DNA from: E44-bin32 sp034430595
GTDB lineage: Bacteria; Chloroflexota; Anaerolineae; Anaerolineales; E44-bin32
Length of the DNA: 64,000 bases
NCBI GenBank assembly: GCA_034430595.1
Contig: DAOUEL010000011.1
Span: 68,812 to 132,811 of the forward strand
Reading direction: 5' to 3'
Shown here: positions 17,251 through 26,398 of the stretch, in pieces
Layout: each line of letters starts with the position of its first letter
How positions within the stretch are numbered: the first letter of the stretch is position 1
Program-made: the position numbers and the translations under genes
The notes under the pieces: model-generated
The model's database searches: none
What the model saw: the letters and a program-made list of their open reading frames with translations, nothing else
What the model was told of the DNA's origin: nothing

Positions 17251-18629
17251 GAAATCCCTTTCAACGTAGTTACACCTCCAGGAGCCCTTCGCCCGGGCTG
17301 CACGCATATACCCTCTCGCAGCATGGAGGGAGCGTACGGATCCATTTGAGAATAGAGCCAGGTGGATCTGGACTTTTACTCATCAACGCCAACCGCTCGG
17401 TCCACCTTAACCCGACAGCGGGGCTGCTCGCCTGGCTCTATCTTGAAGGCTGCGAACGGGACGAGGCCACCATCCAGCTGCAGCAGCGGTATCGCATAAC
17501 CAGGTCCGAAGCCCGGCGTGACGTGGAACAGGTATGGGACCAGCTGGAAGGCTTGCTGTCGCCGGAAGGCGCCTGCCCGGTCCACGACCTGGCGTTTAAT
17601 ATTGTCCCCCCATTTTCACAGGCGCCGAGCGCACCCTACCGGATGGACCTGGCGCTCACCTATCGCTGCAATGACAACTGCTCCCACTGCTACAATGCCC
17701 GCCCGCGAGATTTCCGGGAACTAAGCACGGAAGAGTGGTTCGCCATCCTGGATCAGCTGTGGGAGATCGGCGTCCCTCACATCTGCTTTACGGGGGGCGA
17801 AGCTACTTTGCGTCAGGATCTGCCGGAACTCATCCGGCATGCAGAGCAAGCAGGCCAGATCACGGGTTTGCTCAGCAACGGTCGCCGCCTGCACGATGCC
17901 GGCTATGTTGCAAGTTTGGTCGAGGCTGGTCTCGACCATGTCCAGATTACCCTTGAATCGCTGAACGAAGCGACGCATGACCAAATGGTCGCGGCACCCG
18001 GTGCATGGCGCCAGACGGTGAAGGGAATTCGAAACGCACTCGAGGCAGGGCTGTTCGTCATGACCAATACAACCCTGCTGAATGCCAACGCAGGTGAGAT
18101 CGGAGAAACCATCGATTACCTGGCTGAAATGGGTGTGCCCACGATCGGTATCAATGCCCTGATTTACGCCGGTAAAGGTGCTACCGTGGGAACGGGGATT
18201 CCAGAATCGGCGCTTGAGCCGCTATTAAAGGAGGTCCGCGCTCGAACGGAGCGCAATGGACAGCGCTTGATCTGGTATACGCCCACTCAATACTGTCATT
18301 TCGATCCCGTCCAGCTCGAGCTGGGTGTAAAAGGCTGCACAGCGGCTGCATACAACATGTGCGTGGAACCTGACGGCGGCGTAATACCCTGCCAATCATT
18401 CTATGAGCAGCTCGGCAATATGCTCAGCGATTCATGGGATTCAATCTGGAATCACGACCGTGCGCTCTGGCTCAGGGAGAAACGCTATGCCCCGCAGGCC
18501 TGCCAGGGTTGTAGTGTGCTTGCAGAGTGCGGTGGAGGCTGTCCGCTGACACTTATAAACCAAACGGATGAAAGCATCCCCCAACCGCTGCATGTCCTGC
18601 CTTTAGCCGAGGCAAGTCCGGGAGGCTAG
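17247..18629 (+). CDS. PqqD-like/radical SAM/SPASM peptide-modifying enzyme
   Basis: The 460-residue protein starts with a PqqD-like precursor-recognition domain (about 30-105, VHLNPTAGLLAWLYLEGCER), then a radical SAM core with the cluster motif CNDNCSHC (Cys141, 145, 148) and FTGGEATLR, and a C-terminal SPASM domain (from Cys364) with MCVEPDGGVIPCQSF and CQGCSVLAECGGGCP for auxiliary clusters. This architecture is typical of enzymes making thioether, C-C or epimerised residues in ribosomal peptides. GTG at 17247 overlaps the previous stop (GTGA), and its ribosome-binding site GGAGG (17236-17240) lies within the codons of the Gly-rich end of the tail. Substrate assignment to that tail is inference from coupling and cysteine content. 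Confidence 0.88.
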   Translation: MRNPFQRSYTSRSPSPGLHAYTLSQHGGSVRIHLRIEPGGSGLLLINANRSVHLNPTAGLLAWLYLEGCERDEATIQLQQRYRITRSEARRDVEQVWDQLEGLLSPEGACPVHDLAFNIVPPFSQAPSAPYRMDLALTYRCNDNCSHCYNARPRDFRELSTEEWFAILDQLWEIGVPHICFTGGEATLRQDLPELIRHAEQAGQITGLLSNGRRLHDAGYVASLVEAGLDHVQITLESLNEATHDQMVAAPGAWRQTVKGIRNALEAGLFVMTNTTLLNANAGEIGETIDYLAEMGVPTIGINALIYAGKGATVGTGIPESALEPLLKEVRARTERNGQRLIWYTPTQYCHFDPVQLELGVKGCTAAAYNMCVEPDGGVIPCQSFYEQLGNMLSDSWDSIWNHDRALWLREKRYAPQACQGCSVLAECGGGCPLTLINQTDESIPQPLHVLPLAEASPGG

Positions 18630-18633
18630 CACT

Positions 18634-19791
18634 ATGGAAGCGATACTCGATCGAATCTTTGGAAAACAGGATATTCCGAGCGCCCCCGCGCCCGGAATAT
18701 ATCATCGCATGCTCACTGAAGGCGTGGAAAGCCCGCACCGCTTCCACCTGCGGATTGAAGCCGATGGGTCAGGCGTGCTTATCGTGGATGCCGCGATCAT
18801 ACTCCATCTGAACCCGACAGCTGCTGAGCACGCCTATTACATGGTTCAGGGCCAGGATGAGCGCAAGGCGGCTGAACAGCTCGCTGCTCGCTACCGTGTC
18901 AGTCCATCCAGGGCTCGCCAGGATCAGCACGAACTGCGTGAGCAGATTCTGGCCCTCGCCTCAACCCCCGATCTCGACCCTGTCGTCTTCCTTGGAATGG
19001 AGCGGATGGAGCCCGCCAGCATTCGCCCGCAAGCACCTTACCGCCTGGACTGCGCCTTGACCTATAGGCTAGATGAGAGCGGGACCCCTGACCCACTGGC
19101 TCGAGCCAGGGTTGATGCTGAATTGACGATGACTGAGTGGGAGGGCATCCTGCAGAAAGCATGGGAGGCTGGCATTCCTCATATAACCTTTACCGGAGGC
19201 GAACCGACACTTCGCGATGATCTGGGAGATCTGATCAGTTTTTCCGAGGAGCTCGGACAAGTCACCGGGCTATTGACGGATGGTAAAAGGCTGGCAGATG
19301 AGAAATATCTTGATCAACTCGATCAAGCCGGGCTGGATCATATCTTGATCGTTTACGATCCTGATGACCCGCGCTGCGAAGCGGGACTCATGAACGCGCT
19401 CGGTACGGAGATTTTCACGGCTGTTCATCTGCTGATCGAAGATGAAGCTGGTGTGAGTGAGCAGCAGTGGCTTCACCTCAAAGAGCTCGGTGTGGGCTCG
19501 GTATCACTGTCATCCACGAGTGGAAGCAGTGCCCTGGCTGAGGCGCTGCGCCAGGCTCGCGACCGAGCTGCAGCGCACGGTCTCGACCTGATCTGGGATC
19601 TGGCCGCACCCTACTCAGCCCATAACCCAATTCAAGGTGAACTCGAAACCCCGCCCGCGGGCGCCGGAACGGCCTGGCTCTACGTGGAACCCGATGGGGA
19701 TGTTCTCCCGAGCCAGGGAGTGAACAAAATCCTCGGCAATCTACTGCGCGATCCATGGGACCATATCTGGGCACGTACAATGGGAGAATGA
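18634..19791 (+). CDS. Degenerate radical SAM paralogue (pseudo-enzyme partner) with PqqD-like domain
   Basis: The 385-residue protein aligns by eye with the preceding enzyme over nearly its whole length: the PqqD-like part (ILHLNPTAAEHAYYMVQGQD), ITFTGGEPTLRDDLGDLI in the barrel, and LYVEPDGDVLPSQGVNKILG in the SPASM region. At the cluster position it reads TYRLDESGTPDP in place of TYRCNDNCSHCY, so all three Fe-S cysteines are gone, and the SPASM cysteines and final segment are missing too. It cannot bind the SAM cluster in the usual way. The open frame and conserved barrel argue for a retained non-catalytic role, such as substrate recognition or a subunit of a heterodimer. It starts four bases after the upstream stop. 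Confidence 0.8.
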   Translation: MEAILDRIFGKQDIPSAPAPGIYHRMLTEGVESPHRFHLRIEADGSGVLIVDAAIILHLNPTAAEHAYYMVQGQDERKAAEQLAARYRVSPSRARQDQHELREQILALASTPDLDPVVFLGMERMEPASIRPQAPYRLDCALTYRLDESGTPDPLARARVDAELTMTEWEGILQKAWEAGIPHITFTGGEPTLRDDLGDLISFSEELGQVTGLLTDGKRLADEKYLDQLDQAGLDHILIVYDPDDPRCEAGLMNALGTEIFTAVHLLIEDEAGVSEQQWLHLKELGVGSVSLSSTSGSSALAEALRQARDRAAAHGLDLIWDLAAPYSAHNPIQGELETPPAGAGTAWLYVEPDGDVLPSQGVNKILGNLLRDPWDHIWARTMGE

Positions 19792-19825
19792 GGTTCGGTC
19801 GGCATTCGCTTTCACAATCGGCGAG

Positions 19826-20602
19826 ATGGAAATGCGGGATACCATGCTAGAGCAGCTCCATCGTCGATACCTCGAGCAGGCGGTTTGGACTGCGGCTTCC
19901 AGGAGTCGCCTGCTTGATCTCGCGAATCTGGAACCCGGCTCCAGCATATTGGAAGTTGGCTCAGGTACAGGAGTCATCTGCGCCGACACCGCACGCGAGC
20001 ACGATTATCAGCTCTTTGGGCTCGACATTAATCAAAAAGCCGTTTCATTTGCCACCCGATTCGATCCCCACTCAAATTATCTGGTCGGGGACGGATTCGA
20101 TCTTCCATTTCCATCCTCCTCGTTCGATGCCGTCTTCTGCCACTTTCTGCTTTTATGGGTCGAAGTACCATCCAGGATCCTGCACGAAATGCTTCGCATT
20201 CTCCATCCTGGGGGCCGCCTTATAACTTTTGCGGAACCCGATTACGGCGGCCGGGTTGATCACCCGCCAGAGTTGGTCGAACTCGGCCTGCTCCAAATCG
20301 AGGCACTCCAACGAGCCGGAGCTCACCCGTTCATTGGGCGGCGTTTGCGCGGGCTGCTGCATGATGCCGGTGCACGGCATATCTTCAGCGGCGTTATAGG
20401 GGCGGAGTGGCACCCATCCGACGTGGAGCATGCTTCAAGCTCAGAACGAGAGATCCTGCTGCAGGACCTGGGCGGAGACCTGCCGGATGAGCAGCTTCGT
20501 GGACTGTTCGCGGCAGGTCAAAACGCCGCTCTTGCCGGGGATTGGACGCTCTTCGTTCCGACCTTCTTTGCACTCGGCTACGCTCCCGAAAAAATCACGT
20601 GA
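19826..20602 (+). CDS. Class I SAM-dependent methyltransferase (UbiE-like)
   Basis: The 258-residue protein has motif I ILEVGSGTGVICADTA, an acidic loop FGLDINQKAV, and DLPFPSSSFDAVFCHFLLLWV followed by LRILHPGGRLITFAEPDYGG, the usual Methyltransf_11 order. The acceptor cannot be inferred from the fold. It is 34 bases after the pseudo-radical SAM gene on the same strand and before a terminator, so it is probably in the same operon and could methylate the modified tail or another product. Two nearby ATGs (19826, 19832) are possible; the ribosome-binding site is weak. Confidence 0.8.
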   Translation: MEMRDTMLEQLHRRYLEQAVWTAASRSRLLDLANLEPGSSILEVGSGTGVICADTAREHDYQLFGLDINQKAVSFATRFDPHSNYLVGDGFDLPFPSSSFDAVFCHFLLLWVEVPSRILHEMLRILHPGGRLITFAEPDYGGRVDHPPELVELGLLQIEALQRAGAHPFIGRRLRGLLHDAGARHIFSGVIGAEWHPSDVEHASSSEREILLQDLGGDLPDEQLRGLFAAGQNAALAGDWTLFVPTFFALGYAPEKIT

Positions 20603-20710
20603 GGACTTTCGATCTGGCGAATGGGGATCCCACCTCAGCCAGCGAGGCACCCTGACAGATTTTCGGCCACAGCCATTATCAGCATCATGCCACCAAGTAT
20701 GGATACAAAA

Positions 20711-20735
20711 ACAAGGCCTGCTTTGCAGGCCTTGT
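20711..20735. terminator. Intrinsic terminator between convergent genes
   Basis: ACAAGGCCTGC / GCAGGCCTTGT with a three-base loop, preceded by an A tract and followed by TTTCCT. It serves the radical SAM operon and, on the other strand, the fhs gene. Confidence 0.9.
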
Positions 20736-20761
20736 TTCCTCGTTCTGTTTACTAGTATTCG

Positions 20762-22546
20762 CTAGAACAACCCGACGATCTTTCCGTCTTCGAGATCGAT
20801 GTCGATATCCATGTAGGCAGGGCGCGTCGCCAGGCCGGGCATCGTGCTCATCGCACCCACCAGCGGATAGATGAAGCCGGCGCCAACGCTGGCCCGCACC
20901 TCGCGGATGGGAACGGTAAAGCCCTTCGGCACACCCTTCAGCGCCGGGTCGTGGCTCAGGCTGAGGTGAGTCTTGGCCATGCAGATCGGTAGACCACCGA
21001 AACCGGCCTCTTCATACTTGGCAATTTGCTCTTCTGCCGGCGGCTCGAACTTCACTCCATCGGCGCCGTAGAACTCGGTCGCGATGTATTCGATCTTCTT
21101 CTTGATCGACCAATCCAATGGATAGAGGAATTTGAAGTCGCTCGGCTGCTCACAGGCTTCGACGACGGCTTCAGCTAATTTAGCTGCGCCGGCTCCGCCG
21201 TCGGCCCAATGGGTGCTCTTTACCGCGGCAAAGGCGCCTTCGCCTTCGGCATACTCCCGCACCATCTCCATCTCGGCGTCGGTGTCATCCGTGAAGCCAT
21301 TGACGCATACGACGACCGGGATGCCGTACCGGCGGGCGTTCTTGATGTGTACACCCAGATTCCCCAGGCCTGCTTTCAGCAAGTCGAGGTTTTCCTCCGT
21401 GTACGCCTTGTCGAGCGGGGCGCCAGGAGAAACCTTCGGGCCACCACCATGCATTTTCAACGCCCGGACGGTGGCGACGAGCACAACCGCGTTCGGGATC
21501 AAGCCTGAGTAGCGGCACTTGATATCGAAGAACTTTTCCATCCCGATATCCGCGCCGAATCCGCTTTCGGTGACAACGTAATCACCAAGCTTGAGCGCGA
21601 TCTGGTCGGCGATGATCGAAGAGTTGCCGTGGGCGATGTTGGCGAACGGTCCGCAGTGCACGAAGGCAGGCTGGCCTTCCAGCGTCTGCATCAGGTTCGG
21701 CATCAGCGCGTCCTTGAGCAGGACGGTGGCCGCACCGGCGACGCCGAGCTGCTCGAGTGAGACCGGGTTGCCCTTCTTATCGAGGCCGACCACTGCCCGC
21801 CCAACGCGCTCACGCAGGTCCTTCAGACTTGTTGCCAGCGCCAGGATCGCCATGAACTCGGAGGCGACCGTAATATCGAAGCCGGTGCCTCGCGGGAAGA
21901 CCGGGCTGGGCGAACCATCCGCCAGTTTGTCATCATTGAAGCCGATTTTAATCTTACGCAGGCTGCGGTCACATAAGTCAACGACCCGGTTCCAGGTGAT
22001 GGTGTCGGGGTCCACGTCGATGCGTGTAACGCCGCGTCGTTCAAGGGCCTCATCGCTCTGGCGGCTCTCATGATACATGCGTGTATCGAGCGCAGCCGCG
22101 ACAAGGTTGTGGGCAATACTGATGGCATGAATATCCCCGGTCAGATGCAGGTTGAAATCTTCCATTGGGATGATCTGGCTGTAGCCGCCGCCTGCCGCCC
22201 CTCCCTTGATGTTGAAGGTCGGACCCATGCTCGGCTGGCGAATGCAGGCAATTACGTTCTTGCCCAGCACCGTTCCCATCGCCTGCGTCAAGCCGAGGGT
22301 TGAAGTGGTTTTCCCCTCCCCAAGCGGTGTAGGCGTGATCGCCGTCACGTCAATATATTTCCCCTGCGGACGATCGCTGACTTTCTTGAGCACATCCAGA
22401 TGGACCTTGGCCTTGAACTTGCCGTACAAATCCAGGTCGTCCATTCCCAAGCCTAACTTCTCGGCGATCTCGAGAATCGGCCTTAAGTCTGCCTCCTGCG
22501 CGATCTCGATGTCTGAGGGCACAGGTCGCTTCGGTTTCAGTACCAT
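20762..22546 (-). CDS. fhs: Formate-tetrahydrofolate ligase
   Basis: The 594-residue enzyme makes 10-formyl-THF from formate, THF and ATP. It carries the P-loop region TPTPLGEGKTTSTLGL, FNIKGGAAGGGYSQIIPMED and FNLHLTGDIHAISIAHNLV, GFGADIGMEKFFDIKCR and the C-terminal TMPGLATRPAYMDIDID. It is somewhat longer than the roughly 560-residue enzymes of clostridia, and several motifs (TPLGEGK, SMGPTFNIKGG) look closer to the ligase domain of C1-THF synthases; this is an impression, not an alignment. AGGAGG precedes the ATG. It supplies C1 units, possibly as part of a Wood-Ljungdahl methyl branch; no other enzyme of that branch is in the window. Confidence 0.96.
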   Translation of the reverse strand: MVLKPKRPVPSDIEIAQEADLRPILEIAEKLGLGMDDLDLYGKFKAKVHLDVLKKVSDRPQGKYIDVTAITPTPLGEGKTTSTLGLTQAMGTVLGKNVIACIRQPSMGPTFNIKGGAAGGGYSQIIPMEDFNLHLTGDIHAISIAHNLVAAALDTRMYHESRQSDEALERRGVTRIDVDPDTITWNRVVDLCDRSLRKIKIGFNDDKLADGSPSPVFPRGTGFDITVASEFMAILALATSLKDLRERVGRAVVGLDKKGNPVSLEQLGVAGAATVLLKDALMPNLMQTLEGQPAFVHCGPFANIAHGNSSIIADQIALKLGDYVVTESGFGADIGMEKFFDIKCRYSGLIPNAVVLVATVRALKMHGGGPKVSPGAPLDKAYTEENLDLLKAGLGNLGVHIKNARRYGIPVVVCVNGFTDDTDAEMEMVREYAEGEGAFAAVKSTHWADGGAGAAKLAEAVVEACEQPSDFKFLYPLDWSIKKKIEYIATEFYGADGVKFEPPAEEQIAKYEEAGFGGLPICMAKTHLSLSHDPALKGVPKGFTVPIREVRASVGAGFIYPLVGAMSTMPGLATRPAYMDIDIDLEDGKIVGLF

Positions 22547-22730
22547 GATGCAGTTCCTCCTGTAGGGAAATGAAGAAGCTCTGGCTTATGTGAGTGCACA
22601 AACCTCATCCAGTTTGCACCAACAACGATGGTTTGGGCAAGCGACATCCTTCACTATCTCATACGCAATCCATTACTTTGAAGGTGGAATTAGGCTCCTT
22701 GATTCAGGAAAGATGTGACTTCCCAACTAT

Positions 22731-22758
22731 TTGTGAAATAATGTACTCATAGTATAGA
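22731..22758 (+). promoter_or_regulatory. Promoter of the histidine kinase/OmpR regulator pair
   Basis: TTGTGA (22731-22736) and TATAGA (22753-22758) have a 16-base spacer and lie about 50 bases before the kinase start in the divergent region with fhs. Confidence 0.5.
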
Positions 22759-22809
22759 TGACAGGCAAGTAACCAACACGATATCAAGCATAAGTTCGGT
22801 CGAGGCCTT

Positions 22810-24921
22810 GTGGACAAGACCAAGTGGCGCCTGAGCTTCACTGCTCGAGTGACCATAGCCTACCTTGTTGCGATACTGGCAACGACACTGGCTGCTGGGG
22901 TACCGGCCTACAGTATTGTAAGCATCCGGCTCAATCAGCAAGCTTCCGAACAGCTGGCATCCGGGGAACGCGTCGCCAACGCTCTCCTCCAATCGGCAGC
23001 AGAAAGTCAGTCTTTCCTGGCACGACTTATCAGCCAACGCCCCACGCTTCTGCGAATGCTGAGCGAGGGCGATCAACCAGGGCTGGACGCCTACCTGCGC
23101 ATTCTGCTTGATAATTCGGAACTGGACCAGCTGGCCGTGCTGTATCCAACGGGCGATTTTTTCGCAGGTAGTCCCCGGCCCGGCAAACCTCTGACTGAAC
23201 CTTCATCGAATGAGCCGCGCGTTCTTGCACCGACCGACGACGGTGAATTGCCACTACTGGTGGTTTTTCAACCAGTCGACGACGCTGAGAGTGGGGAAAC
23301 GTTGGGTTTTGTATACACTGGGCGTGCGCTCGACTCGGAATTCTGCCACGAACTTACCGAAATTAGTGGGTTTGAGGGCAGCATCCTATGGCAAAGTAGA
23401 CGTATCGCATCCAGCCTCAGTGCCTCTACTTTCGTAATTTCAGAAATTGCATCTGAAGATCCTGCTTCAAGAAATACAAACTACTCAACCCCGATCCAAA
23501 TCGGCGACCAGAGATATCTTGCGGGCTACATCAGCATTCCCTTTGCCGCAGATCAAGATCTGAAGCTGGAGATCGCACTTCCTGTAGACGATCTGCTGCG
23601 AACCCAGAAGCAAGCGTTGTTAATGCTGATTTTCAGCACTGCCATCGTAGCGCTCATCACCAGCATATTCGCGATCCGTTATGCCCGGCAGATCACTTCC
23701 CCGCTTAAAGCCTTGACACTGGCAGCAGAGAAAATTGGACATGGTGATTTGTCCACGCCAGTCCCAGTGCCTGCAGCAGATGATGAGATTTCAACCCTCG
23801 CCCTGGCACTTGAAGAAAGCCGCTTGAAAACGCATAACGTGATGGAAGAACTCTCTCAGGCAATCGCCTGGTCCCAGACGCTGATCCAATCGATCAGCGA
23901 AGGGATCGTTACGGTCAACCTGGAAGGCGTGATTACATCATTTAACCAGGGAGCAGAGAGGATTCTCGGATATGGGCAAGAGCAGGTCGTGAATCGACCG
24001 CTGACTGAGATTCTCAAGATTCAGGGTGATGGAGAAGTAGATGAATTGCTTTCAATCACTGCGGGGGTTCAACAGTTTACGGTAACTACAGGAAGCGGTA
24101 ATTCGACAACGCTTAGCGTAAACAGTACCCGTTTCGCTACTCCTGACCATCAGTCAGATGAGATCGCACTTGTGCTGCGTGATGTGACAGAACAAGAAGC
24201 TCTGCAAAATTTACGCAGCTACTTCCTGGCTAACATCTCGCACGAGTTTCGCACCCCTCTATCCGCTCTGAATGCTTCCGTTGAACTGATGCTTTCGGAA
24301 TCGGATGATCTCGGTACTGATGAAATCCGCAGATTGTTGAGCTCGGTTCATATGAGCGTCACTGGACTGCAAACACTAATTGATAATCTTCTCGAGAGTG
24401 CGAGCATAGAAGCCGGAAAATTCGCAATTCACCGGCAGGTAACGGATCTTGAGCAGGTTCTGCAAGATGCTGGTGGTATGCTGCAACCGCTTCTCGATCG
24501 CAGGGGTCAGCGAATTGAGATCCTGATGCAAAAAGATTCCGGCTGGATCTTCGCTGACCCGACGCGCATCACGCAGGTTCTGGTGAACTTGATCTCAAAT
24601 GCTAGCAAGTATGGGCCTATCGATGAACCAATCGAGGTGCGAATCGAAGCGATTGGCGAGGAGCAAATTAGGATCAGCGTGGCCGATCATGGCCCGGGAC
24701 TTACCTATTCGGAGCGGTCGACAATCTTCAGGCGGTTTGTTCGCCTGCGATCCGATCAAAGCGCTCAATACGGAATGGGACTGGGTCTATATGTAGTGAA
24801 AGCAATCGTGGAGGAACACGGTGGCGAGGTCGGCGTGGAAGACCGACCCGGCGGCGGCTCGGTCTTCTGGTTTACACTACCAGGCACAGCAGGAAATGAG
24901 TATGAAAGCCCTCGTCGTTGA
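22810..24921 (+). CDS. Membrane sensor histidine kinase (Cache-HAMP-PAS-HisKA-HATPase)
   Basis: The 703-residue kinase has an N-terminal membrane segment (about 13-37), an extracytoplasmic sensing domain of about 230 residues, a second segment (about 268-290), HAMP, PAS (about 365-470), H-box NISHEFRTPLSAL (His478) and a HATPase with NLISNASKYG and MGLGLYVVKAIV. The architecture matches PhoR/WalK-type kinases. GTG at 22810 follows a short GAGG. The gene overlaps the next one, an OmpR-type regulator, by 20 bases, so they form a two-component pair. It is divergent from fhs; control of fhs is possible but not shown. Confidence 0.9.
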   Translation: MDKTKWRLSFTARVTIAYLVAILATTLAAGVPAYSIVSIRLNQQASEQLASGERVANALLQSAAESQSFLARLISQRPTLLRMLSEGDQPGLDAYLRILLDNSELDQLAVLYPTGDFFAGSPRPGKPLTEPSSNEPRVLAPTDDGELPLLVVFQPVDDAESGETLGFVYTGRALDSEFCHELTEISGFEGSILWQSRRIASSLSASTFVISEIASEDPASRNTNYSTPIQIGDQRYLAGYISIPFAADQDLKLEIALPVDDLLRTQKQALLMLIFSTAIVALITSIFAIRYARQITSPLKALTLAAEKIGHGDLSTPVPVPAADDEISTLALALEESRLKTHNVMEELSQAIAWSQTLIQSISEGIVTVNLEGVITSFNQGAERILGYGQEQVVNRPLTEILKIQGDGEVDELLSITAGVQQFTVTTGSGNSTTLSVNSTRFATPDHQSDEIALVLRDVTEQEALQNLRSYFLANISHEFRTPLSALNASVELMLSESDDLGTDEIRRLLSSVHMSVTGLQTLIDNLLESASIEAGKFAIHRQVTDLEQVLQDAGGMLQPLLDRRGQRIEILMQKDSGWIFADPTRITQVLVNLISNASKYGPIDEPIEVRIEAIGEEQIRISVADHGPGLTYSERSTIFRRFVRLRSDQSAQYGMGLGLYVVKAIVEEHGGEVGVEDRPGGGSVFWFTLPGTAGNEYESPRR

Positions 24922-25576
24922 TGATGATCTTGCGTTAGCAGACGTACTCGCCTTCACCCTTCGTAGGGCTGGCTATGAGGTATTGCTTGCCCACGACGGG
25001 GTGGCAGCTCTAGATATTTTTAAGTCCGAAGAGCCAGAAATTTTAATTCTGGACATCAACCTGCCAAAACTCACCGGGCTGCAGGTATGCCAGAGAATTC
25101 GTGCTCAGAGCGACACTCCCATTATCTTCCTCTCGGTCCTTGGCAGCGAGGACGATGTAGTGCAGGGTTTGAAACTGGGTGGGGATGATTACATCGTAAA
25201 ACCATTCAGCCCTCGCCAACTAGTCGCCCGAATCGAGGCTGTCTTGCGCCGTGCGGTAAATCATGTGCCACTTCCCGGTCTGTTAAGATCCGGCGATATC
25301 GAACTTGATCCGGCCCGTAATCTTCTGACCCTTTCAGACTCGGATCCTATTCGATTAACCCGTTTGGAATGCAAATTGATGGAAGTACTGTTGATCAATC
25401 GCGGCCAGGTCCTACCATTCGATACACTGATCGATACGGTCTGGGGCCGATCGGCCGGTGACCGGACGGCACTTAAGCAGTTGGTGTACCGTCTGCGGCA
25501 AAAAATCGAGCTGGATCCCTCAAACCCCACGCTCCTTCAAAGTATCACCTCCATCGGCTACACGTTGACCCTCTAA
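24902..25576 (+). CDS. OmpR/PhoB-family response regulator
   Basis: The 224-residue regulator has a receiver domain with the acidic pair VDDD at the start, phospho-acceptor Asp in ILILDINLPKL, a conserved Lys in DDYIVKPFSPRQLVARI, and a winged-helix output domain (about 125-222; LTRLECKLMEVLLINRGQVL, then TALKQLVYRLRQKIE). It should be phosphorylated by the overlapping upstream kinase and bind promoter DNA. The ATG at 24902 has AGGAA with a six-base spacer; an ATG six bases earlier would add two residues. It is the only regulator with a DNA-binding domain among the two-component genes in the window. Confidence 0.92.
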   Translation: MKALVVDDDLALADVLAFTLRRAGYEVLLAHDGVAALDIFKSEEPEILILDINLPKLTGLQVCQRIRAQSDTPIIFLSVLGSEDDVVQGLKLGGDDYIVKPFSPRQLVARIEAVLRRAVNHVPLPGLLRSGDIELDPARNLLTLSDSDPIRLTRLECKLMEVLLINRGQVLPFDTLIDTVWGRSAGDRTALKQLVYRLRQKIELDPSNPTLLQSITSIGYTLTL

Positions 25577-25761
25577 CGTTTGCTCACCACGTAAAAGTCA
25601 CTCCCTCCACGATCTCATCCCTGAGATTGTTACTGGTTTGTGACCTGCCTATTACCCACGCTGTTACCTCGCCTGATTACATTTCAATTGACCGATAAAG
25701 CTGGTTTACCCCTCTACCACAGGACCGGCTGAGATATCAGGCTTGAGGAAAGGAGAACCCG

Positions 25762-26325
25762 ATGGCAACACTGATGGATTACGTTAGAAAGCTGCGCAGC
25801 CCGGATAACAAGGTCGTCTTGCAGGCAATCGAGGAATTGCGCGCTCGAGGCTGGCTGGAGGATGGTTCTCTGATAGGTTTGCCCTTCTGCCATGCCCAAC
25901 TCCAGGGTGCGGATCTTTTTAAAGCTGATTTGTCCAACGTGGATCTGCACCAGGCGCATATGGAGCACGTGGATTTGAGCATGGCTGTTCTGCGAGGGAC
26001 TCGACTAACGAGAACCGATTTGCAGTATGCAAATTTCAATCGTGCCATCATGGATGGTACGGATCTTTTCAAAGCGAATTTAAGCGGGGCAACTAACCTG
26101 ATTCCAGCTCAGCTCGCGACGGCAAAAAGGCTCTGGGGTGCGATCTTGCCCGGGGGTGAGACCTATGATGGCAGGTACAACCTCGCTGGTGATCTAGAAT
26201 TCGCTCGCTGGGGATGTATCGATACTAACGATATGGCAGCGATGGCAGAATTTTTCGGGGTTGGATTGGAAGATTATCTCTTCGGCCAGAAAGAAGCCGG
26301 CGCCCTGATGATGGATGAGGTTTAG
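25762..26325 (+). CDS. Pentapeptide repeat protein
   Basis: The 187-residue protein has a helical N-terminus (VVLQAIEELRARGWLEDGSL) followed by A(D/N)LxX-type pentapeptides from about residue 45 to 112 (LQGADLFKADLSNVDLHQAH, then LFKANLSGATNL), which form a right-handed beta helix. The C-terminal 75 residues have no repeats. The function of such proteins is usually unknown; some bind DNA gyrase. AAAGGAGAA precedes the ATG. It is followed by a receiver-only regulator and the Cache-kinase set, so it may be a protein-interaction module for that signalling group, which is inference. Confidence 0.82.
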   Translation: MATLMDYVRKLRSPDNKVVLQAIEELRARGWLEDGSLIGLPFCHAQLQGADLFKADLSNVDLHQAHMEHVDLSMAVLRGTRLTRTDLQYANFNRAIMDGTDLFKANLSGATNLIPAQLATAKRLWGAILPGGETYDGRYNLAGDLEFARWGCIDTNDMAAMAEFFGVGLEDYLFGQKEAGALMMDEV

Positions 26326-26398
26326 CCGAAGCCTCTTAGCTCGCGAACTTCAAAATTCGTCGGCCGAGAGAAATAAAATCGAGAAATGGAGTTGTGAC

